A DNA stretch of 64,000 nt. Origin: JAJPKK01 sp963747835. Its GTDB lineage: Bacteria > Pseudomonadota > Alphaproteobacteria > Rhizobiales > Xanthobacteraceae. This document shows, one piece after another, positions 15,772-23,741 of the stretch. Both the position numbers and the translations under genes were made by a program. The stretch covers positions 1-64,000 of the forward strand of contig CAVVGO010000001.1 in assembly GCA_963747835.1 (NCBI GenBank), read 5' to 3'. Every line of letters starts with the position of its first letter. Position 1 is the stretch's first letter. The notes below the pieces were generated by a model. The model ran no database searches. It saw only the letters and a program-made list of their open reading frames with translations, and was not told the origin of the DNA.

Positions 15772-16486
15772 TCATCCGATCTCGAGCAGCAGCTTCTGCA
15801 GGATCGCCTGCTTGAAGTTGTCGAAGCCGATCGAACTCGATGACGACGTGGCCGGCGCCGCCCACGACGTGGCTGCGATAGTATACGTCGAGGCCTTCGG
15901 GAGGCTGTGGGGGAAAGATATATTCGGGCGGCTTCACGATGATCGGCAGGCCATTGATAACCACACCCTTGCCCACAAGTTGGTCGCGAATCTCGTGAAG
16001 ACTGAGGACACCCTGGTTGTCATCGCCGTCTCCGGAAACGTCGATGACCTTTCTGCCGCCAATAAACTCCTGGTCGAACTGGCCGTCGCAGAAGCGAAGT
16101 GCCCTGCTGATCAAGGTGTTGATGCCGATACGCGGGCGTTGTGCGGCTCTCAGCCGGTTGCGGAACACGTCCATCGTTGCGGCATCATGCACCCGCGTCC
16201 AGGGCACCATCACTTCCTGGTCGCGCGACCACGCGATAAAGGTGATTGCCAGGACCGGCGGGTCGAGTCCGGCGATGACGTCCAGCAGGCGGCGGTCTCC
16301 CAGCGCTTCCAGATAGCCGTCTTGCTGGGTCATGTAGCGCGTCGCGTTCACGCTTCCTGAAACGTCGGCCGCGAGGATGAGTTGCATCCCGACGTTCTCG
16401 CGTTCGGCTGCGCGGGCCATAAACGGAGCCAGCGTGAGCGCGGAAGCGGCGGCCAAAGCCTGGCGTCGGGTAACCAGAGTATTCAT
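15772..16486 (-). pseudogene. DUF1194 (von Willebrand A-like) secreted protein, frameshift near the C-terminus
   Basis: From ATG 16486 (GGGAGATC upstream) the product has a Tat-like/Sec signal (VTRRQALAAASALTLAPFMARA) and a vWA-like domain: MQLILAADVSGSV (MIDAS DxSxS), ALGDRRLLDVI, AITFIAWSRDQEVMVPWTRV, RPRIGINTLISRAL, RKVIDVSGDGDDNQG, GLPIIVKPPEYIFPP, and YYRSHVVGGAGHVVIEFD. After that the frame is lost near 15828-15833. One extra base restores GFDNFKQAILQKLLLEIG and a stop at 15772, the normal family ending. As sequenced, translation would continue with an unrelated tail to 15731. The domain core is intact, so function may survive, or this is a consensus error. Confidence 0.8.
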
Positions 16487-16922
16487 CGTCGATCTCCCGT
16501 GTGCCGCCCCTGTCTCACATCGTTGTGGCTGGAGCTCTCCGATCGCCGGCAGCGCACCGGCGAAGGCATCCGGAACGCAAGATGACAAGTCTATAACAGT
16601 GAACAGGCTAGTGGCGAGGCGGAAGGGAGGAAAAAGTCTGGCTGCGCAGCGTTATCCCTGAATCCCTTCTTGAAATCCCGCCGATGATCGGGGCGGGTCC
16701 AAAACCGGCCGTCAACCCACTTCCGAGCGGATGCGCCAAGGGTGTAGGCTGCTGACAGAGCTGCCGGCGAAATGGTGCTGAAGTCTCGTTATTTTGGCGG
16801 CGCCCCGGTGCCCACGGCGGGCGAACGTTTTGAAATGAACCGACATTTGATTACGGGCTCGTGGCCCGTCGGTCGCCGCTTCACTTTGTTGGCGTCCGTG
16901 CAACAGCCAGAGGGCCAGCATC
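16487..16922. other. 436-bp intergenic region
   Basis: Between divergent DUF1194 and Bug genes. Several short frames on both strands have no recognisable product or ribosome site. Nothing else is supported. Confidence 0.45.
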
Positions 16923-17909
16923 ATGGACCGAGCGCGTCGACATTTCTTCCGGGTCGTCTCGACCGTCGTGGCCATCATTCTCGTCGCGCCGGCAGGGGAC
17001 GTCGCATGGCCTCAGCCGGCGACAACCATAAAGATTGTTGTTCCGTTCCCGGCCGGCGGCCCGACCGACACCGCGGCGCGCATGTTCGCGGAGCAGATCG
17101 GCCGCGTCCACGGGCCGTCGATGGTGATCGAAAACCGCCCCGGCGCGGGCGGGGTCATCGGGACCGAGGCGGTCGCGCGCGCCGCGCCCGATGGTAACAC
17201 CCTGTTGCTGGCTGCACCTGGGTTTGTGGTGAACCCGCATTTGCGCAAGCTGAACTATGACCCGCTTGCCAGCTTCGAACCGATTTGCGCCCTGGTGAAT
17301 TCGCCGCCTGTCTTGGTCGTCAACGCGGCATCACCCTACGGCACGCTCTCCGATCTCCTGAACATGGCGCGTGCCAAGCCGGGCGACTTGGCGCTGGCGA
17401 GCGTCGGGCCCGCCAGCGGCATGCAGGTCGCGTTCGAGATGCTCAAGCGCGCGGCCAAGGTCGATATGACGTTTATCCCGTATCCGGGCAATGCCCCGGT
17501 GATCGCCGCCCTATTGGGGGACCATGTGCCATCGGCGCTCGTCAATTATTCCGACGCGGCCGAGCAGTTGAAGGCGGGTAGATTGCGCGCGCTCGCCGTT
17601 GCGACGTCGGAGCGGATCGATCCACTGCCGGACATTCCGACCGTCGCGGAGTCTGGCTACAGCGATTACGATGCCGCTCAAGAGTTTGGGATAGTAGCCC
17701 CGGCAAAGACGTCAAAAGCGACGGTCACCCGCCTCATTGACTTGTTCACGGCCGCCTTGCAGGTACCTGAGATGAAAGCGAAGCTTGAGGGCCAGGGACT
17801 GTTTCCGGTGACAATGTGCGGCGCGGAATTCGGCGCCCGTCTTCGCAAGCGATACGAGGATTCGGGCCGGGTCATTCGCGAGTTCGAACATCAGGGCCGA
17901 ATGACCTGA
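16923..17909 (+). CDS. Bug-family tripartite tricarboxylate transporter substrate-binding protein
   Basis: A 328-residue periplasmic binding protein. The signal peptide spans about residues 1-30 (VVSTVVAIILVAPAGDVAWPQ). The mature protein starts with the Bug hallmark IKIVVPFPAGGPTDTAARMFAEQI. It continues with VIENRPGAGGVIGTEAVARAAPDGNTLLLA, NSPPVLVVNAASPYGTLSDLLNMARAKPGDL, and DIPTVAESGYSDYDA, all conserved ligand-pocket segments. The family binds small carboxylates, aromatic acids or amides for TctAB-type uptake. No tctA/tctB genes are nearby, so it is an orphan receptor, as is common in this family. Confidence 0.93.
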   Translation: MDRARRHFFRVVSTVVAIILVAPAGDVAWPQPATTIKIVVPFPAGGPTDTAARMFAEQIGRVHGPSMVIENRPGAGGVIGTEAVARAAPDGNTLLLAAPGFVVNPHLRKLNYDPLASFEPICALVNSPPVLVVNAASPYGTLSDLLNMARAKPGDLALASVGPASGMQVAFEMLKRAAKVDMTFIPYPGNAPVIAALLGDHVPSALVNYSDAAEQLKAGRLRALAVATSERIDPLPDIPTVAESGYSDYDAAQEFGIVAPAKTSKATVTRLIDLFTAALQVPEMKAKLEGQGLFPVTMCGAEFGARLRKRYEDSGRVIREFEHQGRMT

Positions 17910-18151
17910 GGAGTGAGCCGATCGCGATGGGCTCGGCTTGTCGAACACGTCGTTGACATCGCCGGGTTAGTATTAACGGTCAAACTCCGGATCGGCCGTA
18001 ACATTAATTCGCCAAAGACTCCGGGGCGCGCACTGAGGTGATGGACGCGCCCGGCGCCATCGTTTATGTTTGCAAATGGGATTATTTTCTCCTCCGCGGC
18101 TGCGGCCGGATGGTGTGAGGGTCGAATTTAAGTCCGTACGTATTCACTGTC

Positions 18152-19357
18152 GTGCTGGTCCTGCCGATTGCCGTCGCAATCGCCTGGGTTGTCTTGCGCC
18201 AACTTGGCGTGACGCGGCGCACCCGCGGTTACGCCTGGCTCAGGCTGCCGCCCGAATTGTCGACGGTATTAGGCGAGCTTGAGCAATCGATCGAAGAATC
18301 GCTCGCGGAGGGGCGAAAGGCGACGAAGATCGCCGACGCCATGATGCAAGCGGTGAAGTCGATCGATGCCGCACTCAGAGACTTCAAGAAGCGCATCGCA
18401 GAATTGGAAGAGCGCGCCGATGCCAGTGATAAACAATCGGCGGAATTCAAATCGTCCCTGACCGGATTGCAAACGGCAGCCCAGAAAACCGCGAGTGCGA
18501 TCGAACAGATCAACACCCGGTTCGACGGACTTGACCGGCAGTTGACGACCGTGAGCGAACGATTATCCGGTCTCGACCGGAGCACCGAAACCGCGACATC
18601 GCGGCATCAGGAAACCCAGGCAGAATTGAAGTCGATCGATGGAAGTATTGCGACGGTCCGGACCCAGGCGACGGGTCTGTCGCAACGAATAGATGCCGCA
18701 GATGCGGCAGCCAAGGCTCAGTTGCTTCAGGTGTTGGGGCGAATCGATGCTGCGGACACCGCAGCCAAGGCTCAAGTAAGCGAGGTGTCGCAGCGACTGG
18801 AAGCGGCGGACGCTGAGACCAGGGTTCAAGTGAGCGAGGCGTCGCAGCGACTGGAAGCGGCGGACGCAACAACCAGGGCTCAAATGATCGAGGCGTCGCA
18901 ACGAATGCATGCCGAAGACGCGGCGATTCGGGCCCAATTGACCGCGCTGTTGGAGCGCCTGGATCGCGGAGAGGCGAGCCATGGGCGTTTATCGACCCTT
19001 GCCGTGACCCTGACGAACTCGTTGGCTACGCATAAATCCGACACCAAGCAGACGGCTCAGCAACTCGCCGCGCTTGGGCCCTCTCTGCTTTGGCGAATCG
19101 AGGCACTGGAGGCGCAGGTCAAGGAGACTTCTGCTCCTGTCGACCCGGTGCCGGCGGAAACGGAGCACGCTATTGAAGTGGCACTCGAGGCGGCGCTGAA
19201 CAGCCCGACCTCGGCTCCTGTGGACCCGGTCCCGCCCGACAACGCGTCTTCTGCTCCTGTAGACCCGGTTCCGTCTGACGATGCGGACGACATTATTGAA
19301 GATGACATTATTGAAAGCGAGCCGCCGCCTCGGAAGATTGTGCCGGCGACTGAATGA
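18152..19357 (+). CDS. Membrane-anchored coiled-coil protein with 18-residue repeats
   Basis: A 401-residue protein starting at GTG 18152. One N-terminal membrane segment (MLVLPIAVAIAWVVL) is followed by a long predicted coiled coil, about residues 38-320, with no Pro and dense Glu/Lys/Ala/Gln. From about 176 to 270 it contains five tandem 18-residue units of the type SEASQRLEAADATTRAQM. At DNA level two neighbouring copies share 27 identical bases at a 54-bp spacing (18787 and 18841). The tail repeats SAPVDPVP three times (327-334, 354-361, 367-374) and ends very acidic. The shape suggests a cytoplasmic or periplasmic spacer or cytoskeletal scaffold, comparable to apolipoprotein/methyl-accepting-like helical bundles. 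No family was recognised. Confidence 0.7.
   Translation: MLVLPIAVAIAWVVLRQLGVTRRTRGYAWLRLPPELSTVLGELEQSIEESLAEGRKATKIADAMMQAVKSIDAALRDFKKRIAELEERADASDKQSAEFKSSLTGLQTAAQKTASAIEQINTRFDGLDRQLTTVSERLSGLDRSTETATSRHQETQAELKSIDGSIATVRTQATGLSQRIDAADAAAKAQLLQVLGRIDAADTAAKAQVSEVSQRLEAADAETRVQVSEASQRLEAADATTRAQMIEASQRMHAEDAAIRAQLTALLERLDRGEASHGRLSTLAVTLTNSLATHKSDTKQTAQQLAALGPSLLWRIEALEAQVKETSAPVDPVPAETEHAIEVALEAALNSPTSAPVDPVPPDNASSAPVDPVPSDDADDIIEDDIIESEPPPRKIVPATE
18671..18961 (+). repeat. Tandem 54-bp coding repeats within the coiled-coil gene
   Basis: Five units of 18 codons. The clearest identity is GTCGCAGCGACTGGAAGCGG at 18787 and again at 18841, extending over 27 bases in all. Such repeats can expand or contract by slippage, so copy number may differ between strains. 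Confidence 0.7.
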
Positions 19358-19461
19358 AGGCGCGGGTGCCGGAAGGGGTGGGTCGAAGATTAGCATTCCG
19401 TCACCCTGAAACACCATTTCAATGACTATTGAATAATCCTTGCCTTCACGTTGACGTTTCT

Positions 19462-19477
19462 ATATTCGTTGAAGTAT
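19462..19477. promoter_or_regulatory. Possible ArsR operator overlapping the arsR start
   Basis: An imperfect dyad ATATTC (19462-19467), three-base centre, GAAGTAT (19471-19477) overlaps the arsR start codon at 19476. ATTC-x(2-4)-GAAT-like dyads in AT-rich DNA are typical ArsR/SmtB sites, so autoregulation is likely. Confidence 0.35.
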
Positions 19478-19826
19478 GGAAAAATTAGACGCCGTCATTG
19501 CGCTCGCCGCTCTCGCGCAGGACAATCGCCTCGACGTGTTCCGGCTGCTGGTCCAGACCGGACCGGTCGGCATGCCGGCCGGCGCCGTTGCGGCTGCCCT
19601 CGACCTAGCGCCGAACACGCTCACCTTTCATTTCGATCGGCTTCGCCAGGCCGGGCTGGTCACGGTGCGGCGCGAAGGCCGCTCGATGATCTACGCGGCG
19701 CGTTTCGAGACCATGAACGCACTGCTCAGCTTCCTGACCGAAAACTGCTGCGGCGGCGTGTCCACGAATTGCGCGCCCGCACAGCGCACCCCGACGCAAG
19801 CCAAACGCGCCAGAGTTCCAACCTGA
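19476..19826 (+). CDS. arsR: ArsR/SmtB family metalloregulator
   Basis: A 116-residue winged-helix repressor. Helix-turn-helix: AGAVAAALDLAPNTLTFHFDRLRQAGLV, then the wing VRREGRSMIYAARF. Instead of the ELCVCDL metal site in the recognition helix, it has cysteines near the C-terminus (ENCCGGVSTNC), the arrangement seen in alphaproteobacterial As(III) sensors. It should repress the downstream arsenic genes until As(III) or Sb(III) binds. It is the first gene of the cluster, 15 bp before the arsI remnant. Confidence 0.93.
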   Translation: MEKLDAVIALAALAQDNRLDVFRLLVQTGPVGMPAGAVAAALDLAPNTLTFHFDRLRQAGLVTVRREGRSMIYAARFETMNALLSFLTENCCGGVSTNCAPAQRTPTQAKRARVPT

Positions 19827-19841
19827 AAAAGGGAGTCCCCT

Positions 19842-20046
19842 ATGAAGCGTATGCACATCGCCGTCGATGACCTCCAACACTTGATCGGCTTCTAATCTGC
19901 CCTGTTTGCGGCACAACCCGCCGTCATTAAAGCCGACTACGCAAAATGGAATGCTCGATGATCTGCGCGTGAATTTCGCGATCTCGGCGCGCGGCCGGCA
20001 ACCAGGCCTCGATCACCTGGGCATTCAGGTTGCCTGCCGGGCGTGA
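19842..20046 (+). pseudogene. Decayed ArsI/CadI-type glyoxalase (VOC) gene remnant
   Basis: Behind AAAGGGAG, ATG 19842 opens MKRMHIAVDDLQHLIGF and then a TAA where Tyr is expected. The same frame continues SALFAAQPAVIKADYAKW, then a one-base insertion near 19950 moves the rest to another frame: MLDDLRVNFAISARGRQPGL, DHLGIQV, and a stop at 20046. The pieces match the first half of ArsI/CadI vicinal-oxygen-chelate proteins (C-As lyase or cadmium-induced type). The second half, including metal residues, is missing. There are thus a nonsense codon, a frameshift and a truncation, which is a true pseudogene. It is kept between arsR and arsC. Confidence 0.85.
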
Positions 20047-20070
20047 CGCGCAAGAAGCGGGAGAGGGTCC

Positions 20071-20601
20071 GTGGCTGACGATCCCTTCAACGTACTGTTC
20101 CTATGCACCGGTAATTCGGCTCGCTCGATCATGGCCGAAGCGATTCTCAATCGTTCGGGCCAGGGCAGGTTCCGGGCCTTCTCGGCCGGCAGCCATCCCA
20201 AGGGTCAAATCCATCCCTATGCGCGCGAACTGTTGCAGCGCCTGAATTACGACGTAAGCGGCATGCGATCCAAAAGCTGGAAGGAATTTGCCGAGCCCGG
20301 CGCACCGAAACTGGATTTCGTTTTTACCGTTTGCGACCAGGCCGCGGCTGAGGCGTGCCCGCTGTGGCCCGGTCAGCCGATGACCGCGCATTGGGGCATC
20401 CCGGATCCCGCCGAAGCGACCGGCAACGAGGCGGAACTCCGCCTTGCCTTCGCCGACGCGCTGCGCATGCTCACCAACCGCATCAATATTTTTATCAGCC
20501 TGCCGATGCGTTCGCTCAACACCCTTGCGTTGCAGAAGAGTTTGGACGCGATCGGCAAGACCACGCAGACGCCCGGCGGGCCGGGTACGCCGGCGCCGTG
20601 A
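20071..20601 (+). CDS. arsC: Arsenate reductase, low-molecular-weight phosphatase type
   Basis: A 176-residue protein (GTG 20071, GGGAGAG upstream). The P-loop Cys12-TGNSA-Arg18 is the CX5R catalytic loop of the LMW-PTP/ArsC family. Further conserved pieces are FSAGSHPKGQIHPYA, SKSWKEFAEP, FVFTVCDQAAAEACPLWPG (Cys88 and Cys96, the disulfide cascade of thioredoxin-type ArsC), HWGIPDPA. It reduces arsenate to arsenite. The last codons overlap the GTG of the aquaglyceroporin by four bases (GTGA), so both proteins are made together. Confidence 0.95.
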   Translation: MADDPFNVLFLCTGNSARSIMAEAILNRSGQGRFRAFSAGSHPKGQIHPYARELLQRLNYDVSGMRSKSWKEFAEPGAPKLDFVFTVCDQAAAEACPLWPGQPMTAHWGIPDPAEATGNEAELRLAFADALRMLTNRINIFISLPMRSLNTLALQKSLDAIGKTTQTPGGPGTPAP

Positions 20602-21275
20602 GCGACCAATCGTTCACGCTCGGCCGGCGCCTTCTCGCCGAAGGCCTCGGCACGATGATCCTGGTCGCGACGGTCGTCGGCTCCGGCATCATGGCCGAAC
20701 GTCTTGCCGGCGGAAATCAGGCGATCGCCCTTCTCGGCAACACGATCCCGACCGGCGCCATCCTGGTCGTCATCATCACCATTTTCGGCCCGGTCTCTGG
20801 CGCCCATTTCAATCCAGCAGTGACGCTGGTCTTCGCGGCCCGCGAGCGCGCCTGGCGCGACGTGATCCCCTATATCTTCGTCCAGTGCGTCGGCGGCTTC
20901 TGCGGAACGATGCTGGCTCATGTGATGTTCGATCTTGCGCCGATTGCGATCGGGACGACCGCACGAAGCGGCCCGTCCCAGTGGTCGGCCGAAGCCGTGG
21001 CGACCTTCACGCTGATCCTAACCATTCTCGGCGGCGTACGCTTTTCGCCGCAGGCCATTCCATGGCTGGTGGGGCTGGTGATCACGGCCGCCTATTGGTT
21101 CACGGCGTCAACCTCCTTCGCCAATCCGGCGGTGACGCTGGCCCGCGGCTTCACGACGACGTTTGCCGGGATCGCCGTCAACCACGTTCCGGCGTTCATC
21201 CTGGCTCAGTTGGTCGGGGCGGCCTGCGGCGCCGCCGTCGCATCGGCGCTGTTCGGACCCAACAAAGGCAAATGA
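20598..21275 (+). CDS. MIP-family aquaglyceroporin, arsenite channel (AqpS-like)
   Basis: A 225-residue membrane channel starting at GTG 20598, overlapping arsC by four bases. Six hydrophobic segments are visible, with the two NPA half-helices of the family: GAHFNPAVTLVFAARERA and TSFANPAVTLARGFT. In Sinorhizobium meliloti the homologous AqpS in the ars operon lets arsenite made by ArsC leave the cell down its gradient, replacing ArsB. The same gene order here points to the same job. No arsB or acr3 gene is in the window. Confidence 0.93.
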   Translation: MSDQSFTLGRRLLAEGLGTMILVATVVGSGIMAERLAGGNQAIALLGNTIPTGAILVVIITIFGPVSGAHFNPAVTLVFAARERAWRDVIPYIFVQCVGGFCGTMLAHVMFDLAPIAIGTTARSGPSQWSAEAVATFTLILTILGGVRFSPQAIPWLVGLVITAAYWFTASTSFANPAVTLARGFTTTFAGIAVNHVPAFILAQLVGAACGAAVASALFGPNKGK

Positions 21276-21296
21276 AGGGGCGAAGGGGACGGTCAG

Positions 21297-21596
21297 ATGG
21301 AACGGTCACTGACAAATGTATTGATCCAGCTCATCGCCGGCATTCTCGGCGGACATGCGGCGGCGATCGCCGCGCAAGAGCACAGCTTCGATGCGGTCGG
21401 CCACACGCTTGCGGGAGCAATTGGGGGAGCTCTGAGCGGACTATTTTTGCAAACGCTTGCCGCCACCATGGTCAACGGCACTGGCGCCTTGAATGAACCG
21501 CGAATGATCGAACAAGTGATCCTGCAAGGTCTCACGGGCGCGATCGTCGGCGGAATCGCCACTCCGGTGGTCGGCTTTGTGAAATACTTGACATAA
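21297..21596 (+). CDS. Small Gly/Ala-rich membrane protein of unknown function
   Basis: A 99-residue protein, 21 bp after the aquaglyceroporin, beginning MERSLTNVLIQLIAGILGGHAAA and ending GLTGAIVGGIATPVVGFVKYLT. Two or three short Gly-zipper-like hydrophobic stretches (AGAIGGALSGLFLQTL, GAIVGGIATPVVGF) suggest membrane insertion. Similar small proteins starting MERSLTNVL with repeated GxxGG motifs occur in rhizobial genomes without known role (recalled). It may be co-transcribed with the ars genes by position only. Confidence 0.65.
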   Translation: MERSLTNVLIQLIAGILGGHAAAIAAQEHSFDAVGHTLAGAIGGALSGLFLQTLAATMVNGTGALNEPRMIEQVILQGLTGAIVGGIATPVVGFVKYLT

Positions 21597-21906
21597 TAGG
21601 AATAGGCCTATATTGTGGTTTTGGCACTCGCACATCTTGCTTGGCCGCAACGTCCCACGGGAGCGTGCATTGCATATGAACAGGACGGGACGGCAATCGG
21701 ATGTGACCGAGTTCACATCGATGCGCAAAGCAACCGCACTCGTTTCGACTCAAGTAGGTCCTCTCGATGGCTCAAATTCAGGAAGCGTCGTTGAGCGCCG
21801 ATTTCCCGGCCTCTTCGAAAATTCGCTGTTATTTTCGCTGCTGTCTGGGAATTGCACGCGGCCGGTCGAAAGCCGCGGCGTCGAACCTCGCCCCTTCAGC
21901 GCAGCG
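21597..21906. other. 310-bp intergenic region with a CRP-like dyad
   Basis: Between the small membrane gene and the converging end of ubiA. No protein or tRNA gene is supported. The only clear structure is the TGTGA-N6-TCACA dyad at 21702-21717. Confidence 0.5.
21700..21719. promoter_or_regulatory. CRP/FNR-superfamily-like dyad without an obvious target
   Basis: GATGTGA (21700-21706), six-base spacer, TCACATC (21713-21719): perfect 7-bp arms containing the classic TGTGA-N6-TCACA core. Neither neighbour is transcribed away from it, so the target is unclear and the match may be accidental. Confidence 0.3.
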
Positions 21907-22839
21907 CTATGCCGGCGCGAAATAGGCGTCGAGCAGCATGCCGGCGAACAGGATGAGGCCGGCGTCGCGATCGGATTTGAATACCGCGAGGCAGAGGTCG
22001 GGATCGCGGATATCGAGCCGGACGATCTGCCAGGCGAGGTGCGCCGCGAAGGCGGCGAGGCCGACCGCGAACAGCATTCCGGCGCCCGCCAGCACGCCGC
22101 TGACGGCAATCAGTGCGACGGCGGCCGCATAGAACACGGCCAGCATCGGCTTGGTGCGATCGCCGAACAGCAACGCGGTCGATTTGATGCCGATCAGCGC
22201 GTCGTCCTCGCGATCCTGATGGGCGTAGATGGTGTCGTAGCCGATCACCCAGGAGATCGAGCCCGCGTAGAGCACGAGCGCCGCTGCATCGAGGCGGCCG
22301 AACGCAGCCGCCCACCCCATCAGGGCGCCCCACGAAAACGCGAGGCCGAGCACGATCTGCGGCCAGTAGGTAATCCGCTTCATGAACGGATAGACCGCCA
22401 CGATGACGAGGGAGGCGATGCCGGTCGCGATCGCAAAACCGTTGAACTGCAGCAGCACCACAAGACCGACGAGGGCCTGGACGACGAGAAACGCCGCGGC
22501 CTGGACGACGCTGACCTGGCCGGACGGGATTGGCCGCGAGCGGGTGCGCTCGACGCTGCCGTCGAGGTTGCGATCGACGATGTCGTTCCAGGTGCAGCCG
22601 GCGCCGCGCATCGCGAAGGCGCCGACGAAGAACAGCGCAAGGTCGGTAAGCGGCGGCAGCCCGGCATGGGCCGCAATCGCGGCGAGACCCGCCGACCACC
22701 AGCACGGAATGAGGAGGAGCCATGAGCCGATCGGCCGGTCGAGGCGCGCCAGGCGCAGGTAGGGCCTGGTCCAGACGGGCGCCAGCCGATCGACCCAGTT
22801 GCCGGTCGCATCCGCCACCCGCCCGATGGTGTCGCTCAT
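21907..22839 (-). CDS. ubiA: 4-hydroxybenzoate octaprenyltransferase
   Basis: UbiA prenylates 4-hydroxybenzoate in the second step of ubiquinone synthesis at the inner membrane. The 310-residue product has about eight membrane segments and both Asp-rich motifs: N85-D86-x2-D89-x3-D93 (NDIVDRNLD) and Y-D202-x6-D209-x2-D212-D213 (YDTIYAHQDREDD). Other signature parts are RPIGSWLLLIPCWWS, ERTRSRPIPSGQVS, and GIKSTALLFGDRTK. The start overlaps the end of the upstream gene by four bases. Its neighbour rsmE is divergent, as in many Rhizobiales. Confidence 0.96.
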   Translation of the reverse strand: MSDTIGRVADATGNWVDRLAPVWTRPYLRLARLDRPIGSWLLLIPCWWSAGLAAIAAHAGLPPLTDLALFFVGAFAMRGAGCTWNDIVDRNLDGSVERTRSRPIPSGQVSVVQAAAFLVVQALVGLVVLLQFNGFAIATGIASLVIVAVYPFMKRITYWPQIVLGLAFSWGALMGWAAAFGRLDAAALVLYAGSISWVIGYDTIYAHQDREDDALIGIKSTALLFGDRTKPMLAVFYAAAVALIAVSGVLAGAGMLFAVGLAAFAAHLAWQIVRLDIRDPDLCLAVFKSDRDAGLILFAGMLLDAYFAPA

Positions 22840-23501
22840 CTCTGGATGGCGTTGCCGGTCAGTGTGTCGAGGGTGCCGCTGCCGGTCTTGGTGGTTTCCG
22901 GGGTCGGCAGCCGCGTGGTGCCGAGTGCATCACTGAGGCTCGGGGCGGCCGCGACGCCAGGGCCCGCCGCCGCCGCGTTGCAGATCTTTTCGCGGGTCTC
23001 CTCGGTATGGGTGTGCACCTGCTTGAGTTGCTGGACGATCTGGGGCGGAATTCCGCAGGAGCTCACGCCGGCCTCGGTGAACTTCGCCCATTTCAACTCG
23101 GCCGCGGCGTAGGCGGTGATGTGCTTGCACATTTCCTCGCGGCTCGCCTTGTGCTCGCTGGCGGTCTTCGCGACCTTGCCTTTTTTCTCCACGTCCTCGC
23201 GCAGCTTGGTGAACTCGGCAATACAGGGCGGCACGGCGCCGCCACCGCCACCGCCGGCAAACGGGCCGCCCTGGGGTGGCGGAGCGCCGCCGAAGCCGCC
23301 GGGGGTCGGCATCGCCATCGGGGCCGGGCTCATCGTCGGGGTGTTTCCAGGAACCGCAGGCGCGCCGCCTGCCGCCGGCCACGGCGCGGTTTGGGCGCTG
23401 GGCCGCGGCGCGTCGGTCGGCCAGGGTGTCTGAGCGCTTGCGGCGCACGCCGTGAACACTGCAAACGCCAAAATGAGGGGAAGGCGATGGCTAGCCCTCA
23501 T
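22836..23501 (-). CDS. Secreted Pro/Gly-rich protein of unknown function
   Basis: A 221-residue protein from ATG 23501 with a Sec signal (LILAFAVFTACAASAQ). Residues 25-95 are low-complexity Pro/Ala/Gly, including a run of seven Gly. A compact helical domain follows with four cysteines: PPCIAEFTKLREDVEKKGK, SREEMCKHITAYAAAELKWAKFTE, SSCGIPPQIVQQLKQVH, TREKICNAAA. The four Cys probably form two disulfides in the periplasm. The C-terminus ends TLDTLTGNAIQR. It overlaps the ubiA start by four bases. No known family is recognised, though similar Cys-helical proteins upstream of ubiA are usual in Bradyrhizobium relatives (recalled). Confidence 0.72.
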   Translation of the reverse strand: MRASHRLPLILAFAVFTACAASAQTPWPTDAPRPSAQTAPWPAAGGAPAVPGNTPTMSPAPMAMPTPGGFGGAPPPQGGPFAGGGGGGAVPPCIAEFTKLREDVEKKGKVAKTASEHKASREEMCKHITAYAAAELKWAKFTEAGVSSCGIPPQIVQQLKQVHTHTEETREKICNAAAAGPGVAAAPSLSDALGTTRLPTPETTKTGSGTLDTLTGNAIQR

Positions 23502-23741
23502 GGTCTGGTTCTCCCCATGCGTGACGGATATCGCAGGTGATCGGACGTTTGGGTAAAAGCTTCGTTAACAACCTCACTATCATCTCTTGGATTTCGGCAA
23601 TATGGGGGCATTCTTGGGTGATGGATCCCAAACGCGCTATATCGCCGCAACGCCGGGATGGAAATCGGGCCGCGCGGCCGCGGCTTTGATCCGGTCTCGG
23701 TTTCGAATCCTGTTTTGGATATGGCTTTGGATATCGTTCTC

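Noticed and set aside
21780..21906. tRNA-like stretch (GGTCGAACCTCGCC) before ubiA
   Set aside because: No cloverleaf with matching acceptor and anticodon stems could be drawn.
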